Source: Gynuella sunshinyii YC6258 (GTDB lineage Bacteria > Pseudomonadota > Gammaproteobacteria > Pseudomonadales > Natronospirillaceae). Taken from it: a stretch of 64,000 nucleotides of DNA. The notes below the pieces were generated by a model, which worked only from the letters and a program-made list of their open reading frames with translations, did no database searches and was not told where the DNA came from. Location: the NCBI RefSeq assembly GCF_000940805.1, contig NZ_CP007142.1, positions 4,688,593 through 4,752,592 of the forward strand, read 5' to 3'. Positions 28,044-38,481 of the stretch are shown here, piece by piece (position 1 is the stretch's first letter; every line of letters starts with the position of its first letter). The position numbers and the translations under genes are program-made.

Positions 28044-28472
28044 GTGAACTTGATATCAGCAGTAGAGCGCTATCAGCAGCAGCAAATCCAACCTAATAAC
28101 GCGAATGAGCTGCAAAAACAGCAGGGGCTCGAACTGTTAGCTCCTAATGATTTGCCTGACAATAATGACGAATTTATCAATTCAGGTATGGACAAGGATT
28201 ACCAGACAGTGGCAACACAATTCCACCCACAGGCAATAACTTTCCCTGACATCCTCTCAATGCGGCAAACTCTCTACGAACATAGCCTTATTAACCTACG
28301 CGAAGCGAATACCCTTGTAGTAGCGACGCAGACCTACCCCGACAATACCCTTTTTAACCTCGAAGAGGCGCTGGACGACTACAAAAACCAGGATAGTAGT
28401 TATGAGGCAAATGTGGATGTTGGCCGCCTTAAGGTCATTACAGCAAATATAATCGCCGCCCGAAACCATTGA
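28044..28472 (+). CDS. Hypothetical Gln/Asn-rich protein
   Basis: A 142-aa ORF from GTG with AAGGT upstream. The N-terminal third is rich in Gln and Asn, and a middle segment reads SMRQTLYEHSLINLREANTLVVATQTYPDNTLFNLEEALDDY. The protein is acidic, with no signal peptide or membrane helix. I do not recognise it. It lies alone between the DksA-like gene and a long empty stretch. Confidence 0.5.
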   Translation: MNLISAVERYQQQQIQPNNANELQKQQGLELLAPNDLPDNNDEFINSGMDKDYQTVATQFHPQAITFPDILSMRQTLYEHSLINLREANTLVVATQTYPDNTLFNLEEALDDYKNQDSSYEANVDVGRLKVITANIIAARNH

Positions 28473-28915
28473 TCTTAACAAGCATGATCACGAGTGATGC
28501 CATATTATCGTAATAGTACAACCATATCTCTGCCATTTGAGAGATCAGACGATGCAATAAATGACATTAAAAGACAGTCATTCAAGCGGTTTATATGAGA
28601 AATTAGAACAATCTGTTATATAAATTACATTAACAGGGAAGTAACGACTACAAGCTAAATGAAAATGATTTTATTTAGCATCCAAGCTCACCCAGAAAAA
28701 AAAGCCTTTGATAGAAAGGGTAAAGCATCAGTCAAAAGAAGAACTAGAATTTCAAAGCACTAAACCAGCCGATGGTGTTCGCCATTTCCGCAATCCAATA
28801 CTGAATCACATTACAGAAAATGACGAACAACCCGCACAAAACCGACAAACATATAAGCTACCATGCATATATGTTAAGCAAAGCTCCAGTTCCATCGGCT
28901 GGCCTCGTACATTAT
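28473..28915. other. Gene-poor AT-rich stretch with distant inverted repeat
   Basis: I see no supported gene. CCAGCCGATGG (28765-28775) and its exact complement CCATCGGCTGG (28892-28902) lie 116 bases apart. A 74-codon frame beginning at TTG 28708 crosses both arms but has no ribosome site or recognisable content. Confidence 0.5.
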
Positions 28916-29275
28916 TCAGATGTACTTCTTAACTGTTTCCAGCAACTGCTTATCCGAAACAGGTTTAACCAAATAGTCTTTGGCGCCTTGTCTTTCACCC
29001 CATACCCTATCTGTTTCCTGATCTTTCGTGGTAATAATCACAATAGGAATGTCTTTCGTTGAAGGATCATGAGCGAGCTTACGCGTAGCCTGAAAACCGT
29101 TCAACTCCGGCATGACGATGTCCATCAACACCAAATCCGGCTTGGTTTCCTGGGCCATACGAATTCCCTCAACACCATCCATAGCTATAACCACTTCATA
29201 ACCGGCTGATTCCAGAGCCTGCTGAGTACCCGCAACATGAGTTGGTGAGTCATCGATAATCAATACTTTTGCCAT
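28916..29275 (-). CDS. Single-domain response regulator, PilH-like
   Basis: A 119-aa CheY-fold receiver. Phospho-acceptor Asp52 is in LMDIVMPELNGFQATR, the acidic pair is IDDS, and the conserved Lys is in YLVKPVS. The DIVMPELNGFQATRKL and TTKDQETDRVWGERQGAKDYL stretches are close to PilH, the twitching-motility regulator of Pseudomonas. The rest of the pil-chp cluster is not here, so it may be an orphan copy serving another chemosensory system. Confidence 0.88.
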   Translation of the reverse strand: MAKVLIIDDSPTHVAGTQQALESAGYEVVIAMDGVEGIRMAQETKPDLVLMDIVMPELNGFQATRKLAHDPSTKDIPIVIITTKDQETDRVWGERQGAKDYLVKPVSDKQLLETVKKYI

Positions 29276-29803
29276 TTCAATACTCTCGTTAATTCAATAA
29301 TTACCCGCATTTCGATTAAGAACACATAATCATTCCATTACGAAACTTGTAAGCTTACTGGCCATTACAACCATAGCACTATTTGGTTCCATATTTTATT
29401 AGATACCAACACACCAGGAAAACAATATGAGCTCATCAACGTGAAAGTATCTTAAATAAAATCCAACCTGGTTCGCACTTAACTAAAAAAAACCAACCGT
29501 AGCTAACGACATCCCAGCCATCATCTGTAAATAAAAGTAACTACAGTGAGTCTTAAAACTATATGAGCGTACTACTCACATTTCACAATTCTCGGCGTTT
29601 TAACCTTACCTGTAAACCGGCCATAGCTGACTTCTTACTTTTAATGACATTATTATACCAAACGTAGATTCCAGCCAGCCCAGAGATGTAGCAAACAAAC
29701 GTGCTTACCCTGCGGCCAAAACGACCAATCGGTCCAAAAAAAGAACAAATCCACAACAACAAATTGTTTTATCAATACAAAACTTGCTGTTAGCCTGCTA
29801 AGG
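29276..29803. other. Intergenic AT-rich region
   Basis: No ORF or RNA that I can support in 528 bases. The promoters of the PilH-like gene (left) and the TetR gene (right) must lie here. Confidence 0.5.
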
Positions 29804-30340
29804 ATGGTTAAAAGCAGTACCTCTAAACACAGTTTCATTACACGCCAGAACATTCTGGATGCTACACTTTATTTAATTTTAGAGAATGGCGCCCAAAATG
29901 TCTCGCTAAGAAAAATTGCTAACAGAATAAACTGTTCGGCACCTTCTATTTATTATCATTTTAAAAATAAAAATGAAATCATTGTGAGTCTTTGGGAACA
30001 GGAAATGGCGCCAGTCATCGCTTTTAGTCAAAGTTGCCATATGTTACTCGATATACTCAACGAGTATGTGCAGCTTCTGATAAAAAACAAAAGCCTTTTT
30101 CTATTAATATGCACAAATGAACAGACCGACCTGGAAAAAATGAACAGCTCTAGGCTGTTTCAAAAAAGCCTACAAGACAAAATAACTGCTACACCTCATC
30201 GCGCGGAATACCCCGAACAATTCACTACTATTATTCTGGCAGCGATACATGGCCTGGTATTATCAAACACATTAAAAACTTCTGACTACCTTAAGGCCCA
30301 TAAACTTCTTGAGCAAATGATTAATTTGCTAATAAAGTAA
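29804..30340 (+). CDS. TetR/AcrR-family transcriptional regulator
   Basis: A 178-aa regulator with the N-terminal helix-turn-helix NVSLRKIANRINCSAPSIYYHFKNKNEII. The C-terminal ligand domain is short and unlike any I know. No target operon is adjacent: both flanks are non-coding for more than 500 bases. AAGG touches the ATG, so the start site is uncertain. The codons are more AT-rich than those of neighbouring housekeeping genes, compatible with acquisition by transfer. Confidence 0.85.
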   Translation: MVKSSTSKHSFITRQNILDATLYLILENGAQNVSLRKIANRINCSAPSIYYHFKNKNEIIVSLWEQEMAPVIAFSQSCHMLLDILNEYVQLLIKNKSLFLLICTNEQTDLEKMNSSRLFQKSLQDKITATPHRAEYPEQFTTIILAAIHGLVLSNTLKTSDYLKAHKLLEQMINLLIK

Positions 30341-30911
30341 CTCTGAATTTACCGCCAACCGGACTGTGAATGTTATCTTTACAATCAAATTGTTTTATAG
30401 GTGTTTAATTAAAAAAACGCGAACATCAAAAAGCACCATTTTTCAACACACCCTGACACAAACTGACAATAATCGGCATATTTACCCCCCACAGTGTCCG
30501 AAAAAAATAAACTAAATGCTTATTTTACTTATATAAGCATGTTTAAAAATTTCTTCATCAAAAAATTATACTACTAACGACAATTTCCCATATCTATCAC
30601 ACTCCAAAATGCCTGCTACCGAGTTATCTCGCATATATCAAACTTGACAATTTTCGACCAGGAGTTAAAACAGAATGATTTTTCTTGCTTTAAAAGTGGT
30701 TTCTGTTTTTTTAAAACAGCCACAACTATTGTTTAAAGAGCTTCTCAAAACCTGAGCCGTTTCTAACGTCATGAACCAAAATCGACTACTGGAAAAGAAA
30801 TAATAGTACGTCTCTTTTTAGACTTGCGATGAATGTGCCGTCAAAAACTCATGCACCATCTGCACCAGCCTAACAAAATGCATTCATTTCGAGCACATTA
30901 CTTTAGCTATA
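30341..30911. other. Intergenic AT-rich region with a possible micro-ORF
   Basis: No standard-size gene. It contains a 26-codon frame at 30675-30755 (MIFLALKVVSVF… ending ELLKT) with AGGAG ten bases upstream. A stem AAAACAGAA (30667-30675) / TTCTGTTTT (30701-30709) with a T-run overlaps it. Either could be chance in AT-rich DNA. Confidence 0.4.
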
Positions 30912-31961
30912 CTAAAAAAGACACAGCTGTTGCCCATCTCCACCTCCACGGCTACGTATTCCCATACCCAGAAGACGCACAGGCTTCTCCCTTCTCTTCC
31001 AAGCCTGCTCACATAGCACTTTAAATATATCTGCATCAAAACTACAGGTTGTGCATTCAACAGTGGTCTGCGTAAAATCTGCAAAACGCACCTTCACAAA
31101 AGCCTTTCCAAAATACCCAGCGTTAATTTTGCTCATACGCTGAGTCAACTCCAGATACAACGCCCCCATATTCGCCAGGCAAGCACTGAGACCCTGTATG
31201 TCTTCAGCATAGGTTCGTTCAACACTCAAGGATTTACGCTGCCTAGTCACTTTAACTTCACGTTCATCAACTCCCTGACTCATCTGGTACAAATGCTCAC
31301 CAAAGCTGCCGTAGGATGCCAGAAGCTCTTTCATCCCTCGCTTCTGTAACTGACCACACGTATAAATACCCTGACGATACAAGCGCTTGGAAGTCACCTT
31401 ACCAACGCCATGAATTCGATCAACAGGAAGATCTTTTACGAAATCAGCCACCTGTTCAGGTGTAATCACAAACAATCCATCTGGCTTACGCCAGTCACTG
31501 GCAATCTTGGCAAGAAATTTGTTGGGGGCAACCCCCGCAGATATGGTAATCCCGACCTGTTGTTTCACCTGAGCCTTGACTGCCCTGGCTATTAACGTTG
31601 CACTGCCCTGACAATGATTAGTATCGGTTACATCAACATAGGCTTCATCAAGTGACAAAGGTTCAATAAGCTCTGAATATTGTTTGAAAACTTCATGGAT
31701 TTGTCTTGATGCTTCTCGATATGCATCAAAGCGACTGGGGAGAACAATCAAATCGGGACAAAGACGCAGGGCCTGAGCGGTAGGCATCGCTGATCGAATA
31801 CCGAAGTGACGAGCCTCGTAATTGCAAGTAGACAATACTCCACGACGACCGGTTCCACCAACAGCAACCGGGCGTCCTTGCAATTCCGGGCGATCACGAA
31901 TTTCGACGGCAGCATAAAAGCAATCGCAATCAAAATGGATGATTTTTCGCTGATGAATCAC
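30912..31961 (-). CDS. dinB: DNA polymerase IV
   Basis: A Y-family translesion polymerase (349 aa). The catalytic motifs are HFDCDCFYAAVE and SLDEAYVDVT, and the C-terminal QQLCLF is a β-clamp-binding motif. I start at GTG 31961 (…IHQRKIIHFDCD) because a perfect LexA box lies directly upstream; the longer frame to 32003 would read through that box. Confidence 0.94.
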   Translation of the reverse strand: MIHQRKIIHFDCDCFYAAVEIRDRPELQGRPVAVGGTGRRGVLSTCNYEARHFGIRSAMPTAQALRLCPDLIVLPSRFDAYREASRQIHEVFKQYSELIEPLSLDEAYVDVTDTNHCQGSATLIARAVKAQVKQQVGITISAGVAPNKFLAKIASDWRKPDGLFVITPEQVADFVKDLPVDRIHGVGKVTSKRLYRQGIYTCGQLQKRGMKELLASYGSFGEHLYQMSQGVDEREVKVTRQRKSLSVERTYAEDIQGLSACLANMGALYLELTQRMSKINAGYFGKAFVKVRFADFTQTTVECTTCSFDADIFKVLCEQAWKRREKPVRLLGMGIRSRGGGDGQQLCLF

Positions 31962-31977
31962 TCGCCAACACCAAATA

Positions 31978-31993
31978 CTGTAAATAATTACAG
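31978..31993. promoter_or_regulatory. LexA (SOS) box of dinB
   Basis: CTGTAAATAATTACAG matches CTGT-N8-ACAG perfectly. It is 16 bases upstream of the chosen dinB GTG and overlaps the predicted transcription start. Confidence 0.92.
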
Positions 31994-31994
31994 C

Positions 31995-32022
31995 ATTATT
32001 CAAATACTACTGATTGTGTCAA
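31995..32022 (-). promoter_or_regulatory. dinB promoter
   Basis: On the reverse strand TTGACA (32022-32017) and AATAAT (32000-31995) are 16 bases apart. The start would fall inside the LexA box. Confidence 0.75.
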
Positions 32023-32089
32023 CAATTGATCTCAGCGACGGATAGCATTAATACGGCAGAGAATGAGAGCCCTGCGTATAATGACCAGC

Positions 32090-33214
32090 TTATTCCATCA
32101 GAACCAAATTATCCCGATGAATTAGTTCCGGCTCAGAGATATATCCCAATATATCGAAAATTTCCTGACTGGCACGACGAAGTATTTTTCCACACTCCGC
32201 CGCATCGTAATTGATCAGACCGATGGCAACCAGGCGGCCAGATTCACCGATACAGCTAACTGCTTCCCCACGCTTGAAATTACCCTCAAGGCGACTCACT
32301 CCTACCGGCAACAGACTGCGTCCTTTTTTCACCAGTGCCAGCTCTGCTCCTGCATCCAGAAATACACTTCCGCGGGTTTTCAAATGGCCAGCTAACCACT
32401 GTTTGCGCGCAACAATAGGCTCCTGATCAGGAGTCAACAATGTACCTATCGCCTCACCTGAGCGCAGCCTGCGCAAAACATTTTCTTCCCGGCCGGCACA
32501 AATAGCGGTAACCGCTCCACTCCGGGAAGCTAATTTTGCCGCCCGCACTTTAGTTGCCATGCCTCCGCTGCCAAGCGCGCCTGCTCCTGAAGCCATGGCC
32601 ACCAATGAAGGATCTGTGGCCTTGGCTTGAGGTATCAAAGCGGCATCTTTTGAGTAACGCGGATCCCTGTCATAAAGCCCTTGCTGATCTGTCAGAATAA
32701 TCAGAGCATCTGCTTCCATCAGATTTGCAACCAAAGCCCCGAGAGTATCGTTATCACCAAATTTTATTTCGTCTGTAATAACCGTATCGTTTTCATTAAT
32801 GATTGGCATCACCGGTAGCGATAGCAATGTTCTCAGGGAATTTCGAGCATTGAGATAACGTTTACGGTCAGACAGATCTTCATGAGTCAACAGTATCTGT
32901 GCAGTATGAATTTGATGCTCTTGAAAACACTGCTCGTAGCATTGCACCAAACTGGTTTGTCCGACCGCAGCTGCGGCTTGCAACAATTCCAGCTCTATAG
33001 GACGTCGACTCCACCCTAATCGGTGCATTCCGGCCGCCACGGCACCAGAACTCACAAGAATTATCTGCATACCAGAACGATGCAGATCCGCCAGCTGGTC
33101 AACCCAACCCTTGATTCTCTGAAAATCAAGGCCCTGACCATCATTGGTTAATAACGAAGAGCCAATCTTTACAACCCAGCGCTGTCCGCGAGTCAAAGGA
33201 GACTTAGAGTTCAT
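32090..33214 (-). CDS. proB: Glutamate 5-kinase
   Basis: The first enzyme of proline synthesis, 374 aa. It has an amino-acid kinase domain ([32 protein letters not shown]) and a C-terminal PUA domain, as in E. coli. It follows obg by 34 bases, the obg-proB order seen in Pseudomonas. Confidence 0.97.
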   Translation of the reverse strand: MNSKSPLTRGQRWVVKIGSSLLTNDGQGLDFQRIKGWVDQLADLHRSGMQIILVSSGAVAAGMHRLGWSRRPIELELLQAAAAVGQTSLVQCYEQCFQEHQIHTAQILLTHEDLSDRKRYLNARNSLRTLLSLPVMPIINENDTVITDEIKFGDNDTLGALVANLMEADALIILTDQQGLYDRDPRYSKDAALIPQAKATDPSLVAMASGAGALGSGGMATKVRAAKLASRSGAVTAICAGREENVLRRLRSGEAIGTLLTPDQEPIVARKQWLAGHLKTRGSVFLDAGAELALVKKGRSLLPVGVSRLEGNFKRGEAVSCIGESGRLVAIGLINYDAAECGKILRRASQEIFDILGYISEPELIHRDNLVLME

Positions 33215-33248
33215 TTATGTGTCTGATTATGTTGGAGGTCAATACGAA

Positions 33249-34457
<1,209 letters not shown>

Positions 34458-34612
34458 TTACGTTAGTTTAACTAATATTTCGCAACCAATATTAAATTCT
34501 TGAGGGAGCGGCAATGCGCAATAACACAGAGGGGATATCGAGGCGCAGCCCTTTACAGTCAAAAGTGGCAACTTACAATCAACAGGTAATCATTAAAACA
34601 ATAGTGCAAAAA

Positions 34613-34641
34613 CGAAAAAAGCCCTGCCATAGCAGAGCTTT
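34613..34641 (-). terminator. Terminator of rplU-rpmA
   Basis: On the reverse strand AAGCTCTGC pairs with GCAGGGCTT around TATG (one G·U pair), followed by six Ts. It separates rplU-rpmA from obg. Confidence 0.9.
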
Positions 34642-34659
34642 AATACAGATTCATCCCGA

Positions 34660-34911
34660 TCAGGCGGGGACTACATTCACAACCCGCTTGTTATTTCTTA
34701 CGGTGTACTGAACTACACCATCTGCGGTTGCAAACAAAGTAAAATCACGACCTAAACGAGTGTTTTTACCTGCATGGAACTCAGAGCCACGCTGACGAAC
34801 GATAATATTGCCGCCAACTACAGTCTGGCCACCAAATATTTTAACGCCCAGACGCTTACTTTCTGAATCACGACCGTTACGGGTACTACCACCAGCCTTC
34901 TTGTGAGCCAT
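34660..34911 (-). CDS. rpmA: 50S ribosomal protein bL27
   Basis: An 83-aa bL27 beginning [22 protein letters not shown], with its N-terminal tail at the peptidyl transferase centre. No Firmicutes-type cleavable extension is present. It follows rplU by 12 bases. Confidence 0.98.
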   Translation of the reverse strand: MAHKKAGGSTRNGRDSESKRLGVKIFGGQTVVGGNIIVRQRGSEFHAGKNTRLGRDFTLFATADGVVQYTVRNNKRVVNVVPA

Positions 34912-34923
34912 TGAACTGTCTCC

Positions 34924-35235
34924 TTAACCTTTGATACCAGTAATTTTAACTTCAGTGTACCACTGACGGTGGCCCATCTGTTTCATTTGATGCTTACGGC
35001 GTTTGAACTTAAGAATCTTAACTTTCTTATGACGCCCTTGAGAAAGCACTTCAGCAGTAACTTTGGCACCTTCAACAACTGGCTGACCGATGTTTATTTT
35101 TTCACCATCAGCAACCAGAAGCACTTTGTCAAAATCAATTGACTTGCCGGTTTCGGCTTCAATTTTCTCCAGCTTAAGGCGCTGGCCTTCTTCTACACGG
35201 TATTGCTTACCGCCAGATACGATTACAGCGTACAT
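34924..35235 (-). CDS. rplU: 50S ribosomal protein bL21
   Basis: A 103-aa bL21 ([20 protein letters not shown]…[14 protein letters not shown]). ATG 35235 matches the family N-terminus and has GAGAG about eight bases upstream; ATG 35241 adds two residues. Confidence 0.96.
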   Translation of the reverse strand: MYAVIVSGGKQYRVEEGQRLKLEKIEAETGKSIDFDKVLLVADGEKINIGQPVVEGAKVTAEVLSQGRHKKVKILKFKRRKHQMKQMGHRQWYTEVKITGIKG

Positions 35236-35371
35236 GGACATTCTCTCTTATAAATGAATCAAAACCTGGATCAGTTGTTCTGTTACTTAAAACCTGCTTC
35301 TAAAGGCCTTGCCTACGCTGTGGCACCCTATGGCAGGGAACATGTTTTGAGCTGGAACTCCAGGACGCGCG

Positions 35372-35400
35372 ATTCTACTGAAAGCCGCCGGGGTTAGCAA
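35372..35400 (-). promoter_or_regulatory. Promoter of rplU-rpmA
   Basis: On the reverse strand TTGCTA (35400-35395) and TAGAAT (35377-35372) are 17 bases apart. A GC-rich CGCGCG discriminator follows, as in stringently controlled ribosomal promoters. The leader would be about 130 bases. Confidence 0.6.
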
Positions 35401-35491
35401 GCAACCAGAAGTCATTTCGCTATTAATACCTGCAAGCGGCTTGACGGGTCTATCACCTGCACTTAGCATCCGCCGCTACCGCAGTCAGAAA

Positions 35492-36469
35492 ATGTACCCA
35501 ATGGATCTAAAACAAATTATCGCAACGGTCCAGGATGACTTCCAGGCCGTTGATCATGAAGTACTCAGGATGCTGGATTCCCGGGTTCCTCTCATAGAGA
35601 AAATAGCAGAGTATATTATTTCCAGCGGAGGTAAACGCCTGCGTCCGCTTATTGTGCTACTGGTAGCAAAAGCCAGCGGTTATCAAGGTAATAAACACAT
35701 CAAACTAGCGACATTGATCGAGTTTATTCATACAGCCACACTGCTACACGATGACGTTGTCGACACTTCCGATCTCCGACGTGGAAGACCTACCGCCAAC
35801 GCAAAATGGGGAAACGCCCCCAGCGTTTTGGTTGGTGACTTTCTGTACTCGAGAGCATTTGAGAACCTGGTACACGTTGGTGATATGGATATTATGGCTA
35901 CCATTTCCAAAGCTACCAGCATTATTGCCGAAGGCGAGGTTCTGCAACTGATAAATGTAGGCAAGCCCGAGACAACAGAAGAGGATTACCTAAAAGTCAT
36001 TCATGGCAAAACGGCGACGCTATTTGAAGCTTCCAGTCTCGGGGCCAGTTTCCTGGGTGGCACCAACCCTGAACTTCAAGACAGCATGCAGATTTATGGC
36101 CTGGAACTGGGAATGGCCTTTCAGATTATCGATGATGTGCTCGATTACATAGGCAACGCCGATGAACTGGGTAAAAATGTCGGCGACGATCTTGCAGAAG
36201 GAAAACCAACTCTGCCGCTGATCAAAGCCATGGAGTTTGGCTCACCTGAGCAACGGAGCCTCATTGCAGATGCCATAAGCAATGCCAACAGAGATCATCT
36301 GGAACCGATTGTTAGTGCAGTCAGAGACTCTGGTGCACTGGAATACTGTATTGAACTGGCTGAGACCAAGTCTAAAAACGCTATCAGACACCTTATGGTC
36401 ATGCCAGCGTCTATATACCGTGACTGCCTTGAATCAATCGCCCATATTGCAGTACAACGCAAAAACTAA
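35492..36469 (+). CDS. ispB: Octaprenyl (polyprenyl) diphosphate synthase
   Basis: A trans-prenyltransferase (325 aa) making the ubiquinone side chain. It has the two Asp-rich motifs, LLHDDVVDTSD and IIDDVLDY, and GGKRLRP for IPP binding. ATG 35492 or 35501 is possible; the frame extends back to 35441 but family length favours a late start. It is divergent from rplU, the usual order. The chain length cannot be told from sequence alone. Confidence 0.95.
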   Translation: MYPMDLKQIIATVQDDFQAVDHEVLRMLDSRVPLIEKIAEYIISSGGKRLRPLIVLLVAKASGYQGNKHIKLATLIEFIHTATLLHDDVVDTSDLRRGRPTANAKWGNAPSVLVGDFLYSRAFENLVHVGDMDIMATISKATSIIAEGEVLQLINVGKPETTEEDYLKVIHGKTATLFEASSLGASFLGGTNPELQDSMQIYGLELGMAFQIIDDVLDYIGNADELGKNVGDDLAEGKPTLPLIKAMEFGSPEQRSLIADAISNANRDHLEPIVSAVRDSGALEYCIELAETKSKNAIRHLMVMPASIYRDCLESIAHIAVQRKN

Positions 36470-36496
36470 ATCACATATGACTTAAAGGGGGCTCAA

Positions 36497-37159
36497 CTAC
36501 CCTACGGTATGCCCCCTGACCATCTGCCCATAGACAAATCCGTGCAGCGCAAGATAGTCCAACTCAGTCAGCTCACAAAACTCCAGTCCGTAAGCCGCAA
36601 CGCTATTCGCCATCTCGAAACGGTCCAGTTCTGCCACCACACGAGCTTCCCAATGAACCACTCTGGATACATGACCAACTCTTAACTTGGTTGTGAGCAA
36701 CAATATATCTCCGGGATGAGCTGCTGGCGCTACAGTCTCGAGCTTTGCCCCGGTTGTACTGATATCCACTATTGCACCATTCACTGCCTCGTAATCCGGC
36801 TGGCTTCGATTCACAACCGAGACGCTGATTTTCGCGAGAACCCGCTCCGCCTTTCTGATTTCTCCGACCTCAACAGTGGGCGGATATGACAGATGTAGAT
36901 AGTTATAGGGTGTGGTGCAAATGTGCTTAACCTGGGTCTTGAATGCACAAGCATTCTTGTTGAAAAAAAAACGAACCACTACCTCCTGATCCTTTCTGAG
37001 CAGCAATGGCCGATCATTGGCAAGCATAGGGGTTGTGATGATAACCGTTTTTCCGTGAAGGAAACCAATCATCCTCGACTGGTATTTCTGTCCGGGATTA
37101 GACGTTAACTCTATGTTTAATCTGATACCGTGGGGAATTTGAAGTTTTTGTAAGTCCAT
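36497..37159 (-). CDS. PilZ-domain cyclic-di-GMP effector (YcgR-like)
   Basis: A 220-aa protein with an N-terminal YcgR-type β domain (about 1-95) and a C-terminal PilZ domain. The c-di-GMP motif is intact: R102-K-A-E-R106 and D132-x-S134-x-x-G137. YcgR proteins act as flagellar brakes, but no flagellar gene is near. It is isolated and convergent with ispB. A GGDEF protein at 62918 is a possible source of the signal in the same window. Confidence 0.88.
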   Translation of the reverse strand: MDLQKLQIPHGIRLNIELTSNPGQKYQSRMIGFLHGKTVIITTPMLANDRPLLLRKDQEVVVRFFFNKNACAFKTQVKHICTTPYNYLHLSYPPTVEVGEIRKAERVLAKISVSVVNRSQPDYEAVNGAIVDISTTGAKLETVAPAAHPGDILLLTTKLRVGHVSRVVHWEARVVAELDRFEMANSVAAYGLEFCELTELDYLALHGFVYGQMVRGHTVG

Positions 37160-37287
37160 GGGCGCATTTCACAGGCGACAGCTTTAACAACCAAAACAAT
37201 AGTATTAACACCCTAGCTGATATATTAGCAATTACCAGACTAAATAAAATTTATCTGATCACTGTTACAGCTACTTGAGCTATTCAT

Positions 37288-38481
37288 TTATCGAAAAAAA
37301 GGAATACTTGCCAATAATTCATCTATTCTGGACTGACTCCAGAACTCCCTCGGCTCACTATCCAATGCCCTAAGAGCATCTCTATCAAGCATCACTGGTC
37401 TGTTTTTTAAATTCTCCACAAACAGCTCAAGCTGATCTGACTCAATCGCCTTAACCAACAACAGATAGAACGAAATTCCAGCCTGATTGGCCAGCAAATC
37501 TATACCGGAATAACCTGAATCCTTGTTATCAGAATCAGAAAGTTCCTTAAACAAACCAACCTGCTTGGCAGAATCAGCAGTGGTTTGTGCTGCCAATAAT
37601 GCGGAAAACACAAAATGCCTAGCCAGGTCACGATGGCCAGACAAGTAAAAGCGGATGGCAGCAGGATCCTGGCTTTTCAGATCAAACAAGCTGTTCACCG
37701 AATTCCCAGCAACATATTGAGCAATTACGGTCAAAAACACCTTCAAGTCTTCAGATCCCGGCCTGGCAGCATCAATGACAGCAGCCAACCATTCTGCTAT
37801 TTCCGAACGATCTTCAAACCGTGTATTTACCTGATGAATGACCTTAAGGAACTTTGAAGCTTTCATCTGTTCCTGAGTGGTATCAAAAGTCACCAACTGC
37901 TCACTCAACAACGGAAACCACGTCAAACCAATACTAACTCCCTGAGATGTCGGCACAATACTTAAACGCACCTTTTGCCACTGATCCTGGACTGACTCGG
38001 GAACCCTATCTCTTATGCGGCGATTAACATACCGGATAACTGCATCGGGCAGTGAAAGATTCGATAAAGATATGCTGGTAACGGACGGAAACTCTCCGGG
38101 AATAACCTGCCAGACGACATCCAGATTAAGATATCGAAATGTGCTGGAAAAAAGAGGGTAGGATAAATGGGTTACAACACCGGCCACTGTCGATTCAACC
38201 CGAATATTGAGATTTTCATCAACACCGTACTGGGCCAAAAGCAAAGCCAGAGCAAGGTTCGATTCGCGCTCAGTGAGATCTAAGACATAACGACTACCGG
38301 TTTTTAAATGACCTGGCTGATACTTTTCCCACAGAGCCTGCATACGCTTAAGGTCGGAGAAATTTAATGCTGGCTTACTCTGGACGACGGCCCGCGCATC
38401 CGAGACCCACAACCCCAAGGCAAACAGCAGTCCCATAACAATTAAAATCAAAAAAAAACTGGTCTTCAAAAATCTACGCAT
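37288..38481 (-). CDS. Exported or membrane-anchored protein of unknown function
   Basis: A 397-aa protein with one N-terminal hydrophobic helix (about 8-27) after RRFLKTS, so it is either secreted or anchored with a periplasmic body. The rest is soluble: a β-rich first half (SLSNLSLPDAVIRYVNRRI…) and an α-helical second half. I do not recognise a domain. The ATG directly abuts the stop of the RmlD-like gene, indicating an operon. Confidence 0.8.
   Translation of the reverse strand: MRRFLKTSFFLILIVMGLLFALGLWVSDARAVVQSKPALNFSDLKRMQALWEKYQPGHLKTGSRYVLDLTERESNLALALLLAQYGVDENLNIRVESTVAGVVTHLSYPLFSSTFRYLNLDVVWQVIPGEFPSVTSISLSNLSLPDAVIRYVNRRIRDRVPESVQDQWQKVRLSIVPTSQGVSIGLTWFPLLSEQLVTFDTTQEQMKASKFLKVIHQVNTRFEDRSEIAEWLAAVIDAARPGSEDLKVFLTVIAQYVAGNSVNSLFDLKSQDPAAIRFYLSGHRDLARHFVFSALLAAQTTADSAKQVGLFKELSDSDNKDSGYSGIDLLANQAGISFYLLLVKAIESDQLELFVENLKNRPVMLDRDALRALDSEPREFWSQSRIDELLASIPFFR

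Noticed and set aside
31962-32003. Longer dinB start at 32003
   Set aside because: It would translate through the LexA box and promoter −10 and adds a non-homologous N-terminus.
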